Part shown: in pieces, positions 31,471 to 34,320 of the stretch
Layout of the letters: each line of letters starts with the position of its first letter
Numbering within the stretch: the first letter of the stretch is position 1
Assembly (NCBI GenBank): GCA_030429665.1
Contig: JAUIEZ010000045.1
Coordinates: forward strand, 1-34,320
DNA length: 34,320 nt
Reading direction: 5' to 3'
DNA from: Gammaproteobacteria bacterium
GTDB lineage: Bacteria > Pseudomonadota > Gammaproteobacteria > Arenicellales > CAJQKF01
Notes under the pieces: model-generated
Seen by the model: the letters and a program-made list of their open reading frames with translations, nothing else
What the model was told of the DNA's origin: nothing
Database searches by the model: none
Position numbers and translations under genes: made by a program

Positions 31471-32454
31471 TCAGGTTCGCGAAACCCTGCGATAGCGCGA
31501 AGGCTGCCCCGGATGGTCGACCACGGTGACGTCGAATCCCATGGCCCGTAGCGAGTCGCGCGCCAACACCGAGGCGGTGCCGTCGCGGGCCTCGAGCACC
31601 ACCGACCCCACCTGGGCCTGGAAACCCGGCAGCGAGATCAATTCGGCGACGTGATGGTCGAAAACGTCCGCCTCGATCTCGAGCACCATGACATCGACGC
31701 CGCCGGCGGCAAGGCCGCCGGCCAACGAGCGAAACACCGACTCCATTGCCCCGACCTCGCCGCCTCGAACCGTGACGCGTCCCGCGTCGACGATATCCAG
31801 CGCCAGCGCGGCGCCGGCGCGGCGTATGAGAGCGGCTCTCCATAGCGCATAGCTCGCGGTGACGTTGGCAACGCCCACGGAAAACCCCGAGCCCACCAAT
31901 CCGCGCACGATGTCGAAGGTTCGATACGCCTCACCGGGCATCGGCGGGTCCCCGATCACGGCAATGGTCGGCAGCGGGGCCTGGCGCGCGGCGGGTGTCG
32001 GCTCGGACCACTCGGCGATATTCATCACCCTGCCGTCGGCATCGCCGATGGAACCGACCACGTCGACGAGGGTTTCCTCGCCATAACGATGCGTTGCCGG
32101 CGCGACCACGCCGGTGGCGCTCACGAGTTGCAACGGCGCGGGGCCGTTTGCCTCCGTCTCGTCAACGTGGCCGCGACAAACGACGAACTCCTCGCCGACC
32201 TCGAGGGGCCGCACGGTACCGTCGGCCAGCTCCATGGAACGCAATCGCCCCACGGCATTGACGCGTACCAGCAGGACGTCACCTGCCGATGATGCCTCGC
32301 TGCCGACCCGTAGCGTGGACGCCCCCTCCGGTACGACGCGTCGTACGGCAAAGCCGCGGCGCGCCGAATGAAGGTCCGGCGCCGGGGCGAGATGAGATCG
32401 CGACGTGTCGGGCGATGGATGGATGACGGGATTGAGCAGGCGTCGGGCAGACAT
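31471..32454 (-). CDS. Uncharacterised protein with degenerate P-loop domain
   Basis: The 327-residue product starts at the ATG at 32454, seven bases after GAGG. It appears to have two domains. Residues about 55-145 are beta-rich (GDVLLVRVNAVGRLRSMELADG, VGEEFVVCRGH). Residues about 160-315 look like an alpha/beta nucleotide-binding fold beginning TIAVIGDPPMPGEAYRTF. The loop aligns with a Walker A, but the lysine position is Glu, so ATP binding is doubtful. VDVMVLEIEADVF could be the Walker B strand. From memory, two-domain proteins of this plan with an intact P-loop exist and are uncharacterised. It is not in an obvious operon: convergent to the flavoenzyme, 143 bases from the sulfotransferase gene. 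Confidence 0.75.
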   Translation of the reverse strand: MSARRLLNPVIHPSPDTSRSHLAPAPDLHSARRGFAVRRVVPEGASTLRVGSEASSAGDVLLVRVNAVGRLRSMELADGTVRPLEVGEEFVVCRGHVDETEANGPAPLQLVSATGVVAPATHRYGEETLVDVVGSIGDADGRVMNIAEWSEPTPAARQAPLPTIAVIGDPPMPGEAYRTFDIVRGLVGSGFSVGVANVTASYALWRAALIRRAGAALALDIVDAGRVTVRGGEVGAMESVFRSLAGGLAAGGVDVMVLEIEADVFDHHVAELISLPGFQAQVGSVVLEARDGTASVLARDSLRAMGFDVTVVDHPGQPSRYRRVSRT

Positions 32455-32597
32455 CAAGGCACCTCGAACCGGGAACAGGCGGTGCGCCGGGTCGTTTCCG
32501 GCAACGATTCATTCTTGCCCCGGCCGGACCGGCGGGTCCAGCAACTTGCGATGAAAGTCGCGATTTAACCGACCAGCGGACAAAAACTGTGCGCCGG

Positions 32598-33470
32598 CTA
32601 GCAACGCCGCCCGCGACCTGGCAGCAAGCGCCCGGTAAGACGCCGGGCGCGTCGCGAGTATTCGACGCGCCGCCAGTAGACGCGCTGGTAGACGCGGTTC
32701 AGTCGCACGAAGCGGTCCAGGGCCGCCGGAAAGCCGGTGCCGGCATCGGCAATGGCGCGCTGCAGGCGCTCGTCGACAGCGCGATAAAGCAGCAGGTCGA
32801 GACGGTTGCGTGCGGCGACGCGCTGGCGCGCATCGGGCCCCAGGTCAAGGCCCCCGGCCTCGTGGCGGGTGACGTTGCGGTCGAGGAAGAATGGTCGGGT
32901 GCGCCATCCGAGTCGCCTGGCCATCAGCAGCAAGCTCTCCTCGAAGTGCTCCTGGGTCCCGGCGATCAAGCAATAGCGGTCGATGTTCTCGATCGCCCGG
33001 CGAACGTGCGCCTCGTCGAGGGGTTCCCTGTCGGCGATGCCCGGCGATCCCGGCGCATGCCGGCCACACAGCAGCCTCGTCTGGCCGTTGGCCGCCTGTC
33101 CGGTAAAGTCGCTGTCCAGGTATTCGGCCAGCGACATCTTTTTCACCCGGGAATGAAACGGGTGGCGCGGATTGGTTTTCAGGAACCGATACTCGGAGAG
33201 TACGCGCTCCACCGGGTCGCGAATGATGGTCACGTACCTTGCCCCCGGTGCAAGCCATCGGTGCAGGCCGAAACTCATGTGACCCATCAGCAACTCGATG
33301 CGATGTCGAGCGGCGGCGTCCATGCGCGTGAGACGCCGGATATCGGCGTTGATGTCGTTGCCGATGACAAACGAGCGATCGTCCCGGTAACGTTTCGCGA
33401 GGACGCCGCGAAGCGTCGTTCCGGCCGTCTTGGGAACGTGCAGGAAGATCAGTGGTGGTCGGCGCCTCAT
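32598..33470 (-). CDS. Sulfotransferase family 2 protein
   Basis: PAPS-dependent sulfotransferase of 290 residues, cytoplasmic, with no signal or membrane segment. The 5'-phosphosulfate loop is HVPKTAGTT (11-19) with Lys14, and the 3'-phosphate-binding motif is IIRDPVERVLSEY (Arg84, Ser92). GHMSFGLHRWL supplies a candidate catalytic histidine region. The C-terminus is strongly basic (RRARRLTGRLLPGRGRRC). Members of this family sulfate carbohydrates or surface polysaccharides; the acceptor here is unknown. The gene is monocistronic, between the unknown P-loop protein and the porin terminator, and may be an accessory gene. Confidence 0.88.
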   Translation of the reverse strand: MRRRPPLIFLHVPKTAGTTLRGVLAKRYRDDRSFVIGNDINADIRRLTRMDAAARHRIELLMGHMSFGLHRWLAPGARYVTIIRDPVERVLSEYRFLKTNPRHPFHSRVKKMSLAEYLDSDFTGQAANGQTRLLCGRHAPGSPGIADREPLDEAHVRRAIENIDRYCLIAGTQEHFEESLLLMARRLGWRTRPFFLDRNVTRHEAGGLDLGPDARQRVAARNRLDLLLYRAVDERLQRAIADAGTGFPAALDRFVRLNRVYQRVYWRRVEYSRRARRLTGRLLPGRGRRC

Positions 33471-33510
33471 CGAGCCGGTAATGTTGATCAGCGGGGCAAT
33501 TGCCGGTCCG

Positions 33511-33543
33511 AAAAAAAAGAGGCGCTCCGAAGAGCGCCTCTTT
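33511..33543 (-). terminator. Intrinsic terminator after the porin gene
   Basis: A 12-base-pair perfect stem (arms 33516-33527 and 33532-33543) closes a four-base loop that reads TTCG on the minus strand. The transcript then runs into eight T residues (A run at 33511-33518 on the plus strand). It lies 27 bases past the porin stop. This is the clearest terminator in the window and isolates the sulfotransferase gene from the highly expressed porin. Confidence 0.92.
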
Positions 33544-33570
33544 CCGAGTCTTTACGACCGTGTCGTTGAC

Positions 33571-34320
33571 TTAGAAGTCAGCGCGCACACCGAAAAGAAT
33601 CTCGTTGACGTCGCCGTCAGCCTGGTCGTTGAAGCCTGCCTCGATGTAGACACGGGCATTCTTGCTGAGGTGACGGGTCAGGTTGATGTTGATGATGTCG
33701 GTGTCGGTACCGTCATCGTCGTCGTCGACCTGCTCGAGCGAAGCCCACCAGCTGAAGTCGCCCGCGCCGCCGCCGGCCAGCAGGGCTGCGCCGGTGGTCT
33801 CGTCGGGAGTACCGTCGTCCAGCGAGGTGTAGCCAGCGCCCAGCCAGAAGTTCTCCAGGCTGTAACGCACGCCAACACCGGTCTGGTCGGTGTCGTCCGC
33901 CGCGCCGCCGTCGGCACTGCGGAACGCTGCCGCGATGGTCAGAGCGCCGGTGCTGAAGGTACCACCAGCCTGCCATGCGTCAACGCCGTCGGAGTTGGCA
34001 TTGTCACCGTCCAGGTTCAGGTCGAGCTGGAGGGCGACCGGGCCAGCACCGCCGGAGTACGACAGGGTGTTGGACGTACGGTAGGGGCCGTTGTAGCCGT
34101 CACCGCCAACGTTCTGCGACGGATCCATGATGGTGCCGACGTGGTTGAAGAACGCCGACCACACGCGACCCAGGGTCACGGTGCCGAAGCTGCCGCTCAG
34201 GCCGACATAGCTCAGACGGTTGTTGTCCTGAACGTCGGCAACGTCGGAAGCAACGCCGAACTCGTAGCGATACACGGCGCTCAGGCCGTTGCCGAGATCT
34301 TCGGAGCCCTTCACGCCGAA
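33571..34320 (-). CDS. Gram-negative outer-membrane porin (5' part outside window)
   Basis: C-terminal 249 residues of a general porin of the trimeric beta-barrel type. The visible frame opens with FGVKGSEDLGNGLSAVYRYEFG, the hallmark of the third and fourth strands, then SYVGLSGSFGTVTLGR with the eyelet-loop region FFNHVGTIMDP. Further amphipathic strands alternate with Asp/Gly-rich loops (DGDNANSDG, DDDDDGTDTD). It ends with Phe (FGVRADF), the BAM assembly signal. Codon choice is more uniform than in the neighbours, as expected of a highly expressed gene. The N-terminus and signal peptide are outside the window. The Asp-rich loops would make the pore mouth acidic and suggest a cation preference, which is inference. 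Confidence 0.93.
   Translation of the reverse strand, partial: FGVKGSEDLGNGLSAVYRYEFGVASDVADVQDNNRLSYVGLSGSFGTVTLGRVWSAFFNHVGTIMDPSQNVGGDGYNGPYRTSNTLSYSGGAGPVALQLDLNLDGDNANSDGVDAWQAGGTFSTGALTIAAAFRSADGGAADDTDQTGVGVRYSLENFWLGAGYTSLDDGTPDETTGAALLAGGGAGDFSWWASLEQVDDDDDGTDTDIININLTRHLSKNARVYIEAGFNDQADGDVNEILFGVRADF

Noticed and set aside
32368..32568. Small plus-strand frame (66 codons) over the start of the 31471-32454 gene
   Set aside because: No ribosome-binding site or family, and it is antisense to a gene with a good start.
1..34320. tRNA, rRNA, CRISPR arrays, insertion sequences, prophage or integrase signatures
   Set aside because: None were seen: no repeat-spacer periodicity, no transposase or integrase motifs, and no cloverleaf-like sequences in the short spacers.

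Overview
The window reads as chromosomal DNA of a GC-rich gammaproteobacterium. The evidence is a kdsD-lptC-lptA-lptB-rpoN-hpf-ptsN-hprK-rapZ-ptsH-ptsI block (LPS export, sigma-54 and nitrogen-PTS genes in the order typical of HprK-containing Gammaproteobacteria), a class I purE-purK pair, a PilU-type pilus ATPase and an outer-membrane porin. I would place it near Chromatiales- or Xanthomonadales-like lineages, but a genus cannot be read from the sequence. Genes are tightly packed: no gene-free stretch exceeds about 240 bases, many neighbours overlap by a few bases, and convergent pairs almost abut. I see no tRNA, rRNA, CRISPR array, insertion sequence or prophage.

Layout. (1) 1-9182, plus strand: Kdo/LPS transport genes (kdsD partial, lptC, lptA, lptB), then rpoN, hpf, ptsN, hprK, rapZ, ptsH and ptsI. 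Two features are unusual: kdsC is not between kdsD and lptC, and LptC ends early. The PTS genes form a regulatory relay (EI, HPr, HPr kinase, IIA-Ntr, RapZ) with no sugar permease. (2) 9229-10191: an unrecognised lipoprotein. (3) 10194-12598, minus strand: a polar amino-acid ABC importer (binding protein and two permeases) without an ATPase gene, with hairpins in its leader and between genes. (4) 12838-19074, plus strand: the most interesting region. A thermostable-haemolysin-family protein, an acyl-adenylating enzyme fused in frame to a heme-oxygenase-like iron/di-iron oxidase, an SDR, a TPR protein and a QseBC-like two-component system follow each other, mostly with overlapping ends. It looks like a self-regulated pathway for an unknown fatty-acid-derived product.

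(5) 19106-20814, minus: purE and purK. (6) 20943-21251: a stand-alone S24/LexA-like domain lacking the catalytic lysine. (7) 21287-24715, minus: pilU, then a NarL-like regulator and a NarX-like kinase whose membrane part has almost no periplasmic loop. (8) 24832-26202: an MFS transporter. (9) 26192-28887, minus: Sfp-type phosphopantetheinyl transferase, pterin-4a-carbinolamine dehydratase and a DASS-family anion transporter. (10) 29051-31468: a dimethylglycine/sarcosine dehydrogenase-like flavoenzyme with a folate-binding C-terminal half. (11) 31471-34320, minus: an uncharacterised protein with a degenerate P-loop, a sulfotransferase, a strong intrinsic terminator and the C-terminal part of a porin.

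How they work together: region 1 couples envelope biogenesis with the regulatory PTS and sigma-54. Region 4 is the candidate novel system. The rest is mostly housekeeping metabolism, transport and signalling in short transcription units.
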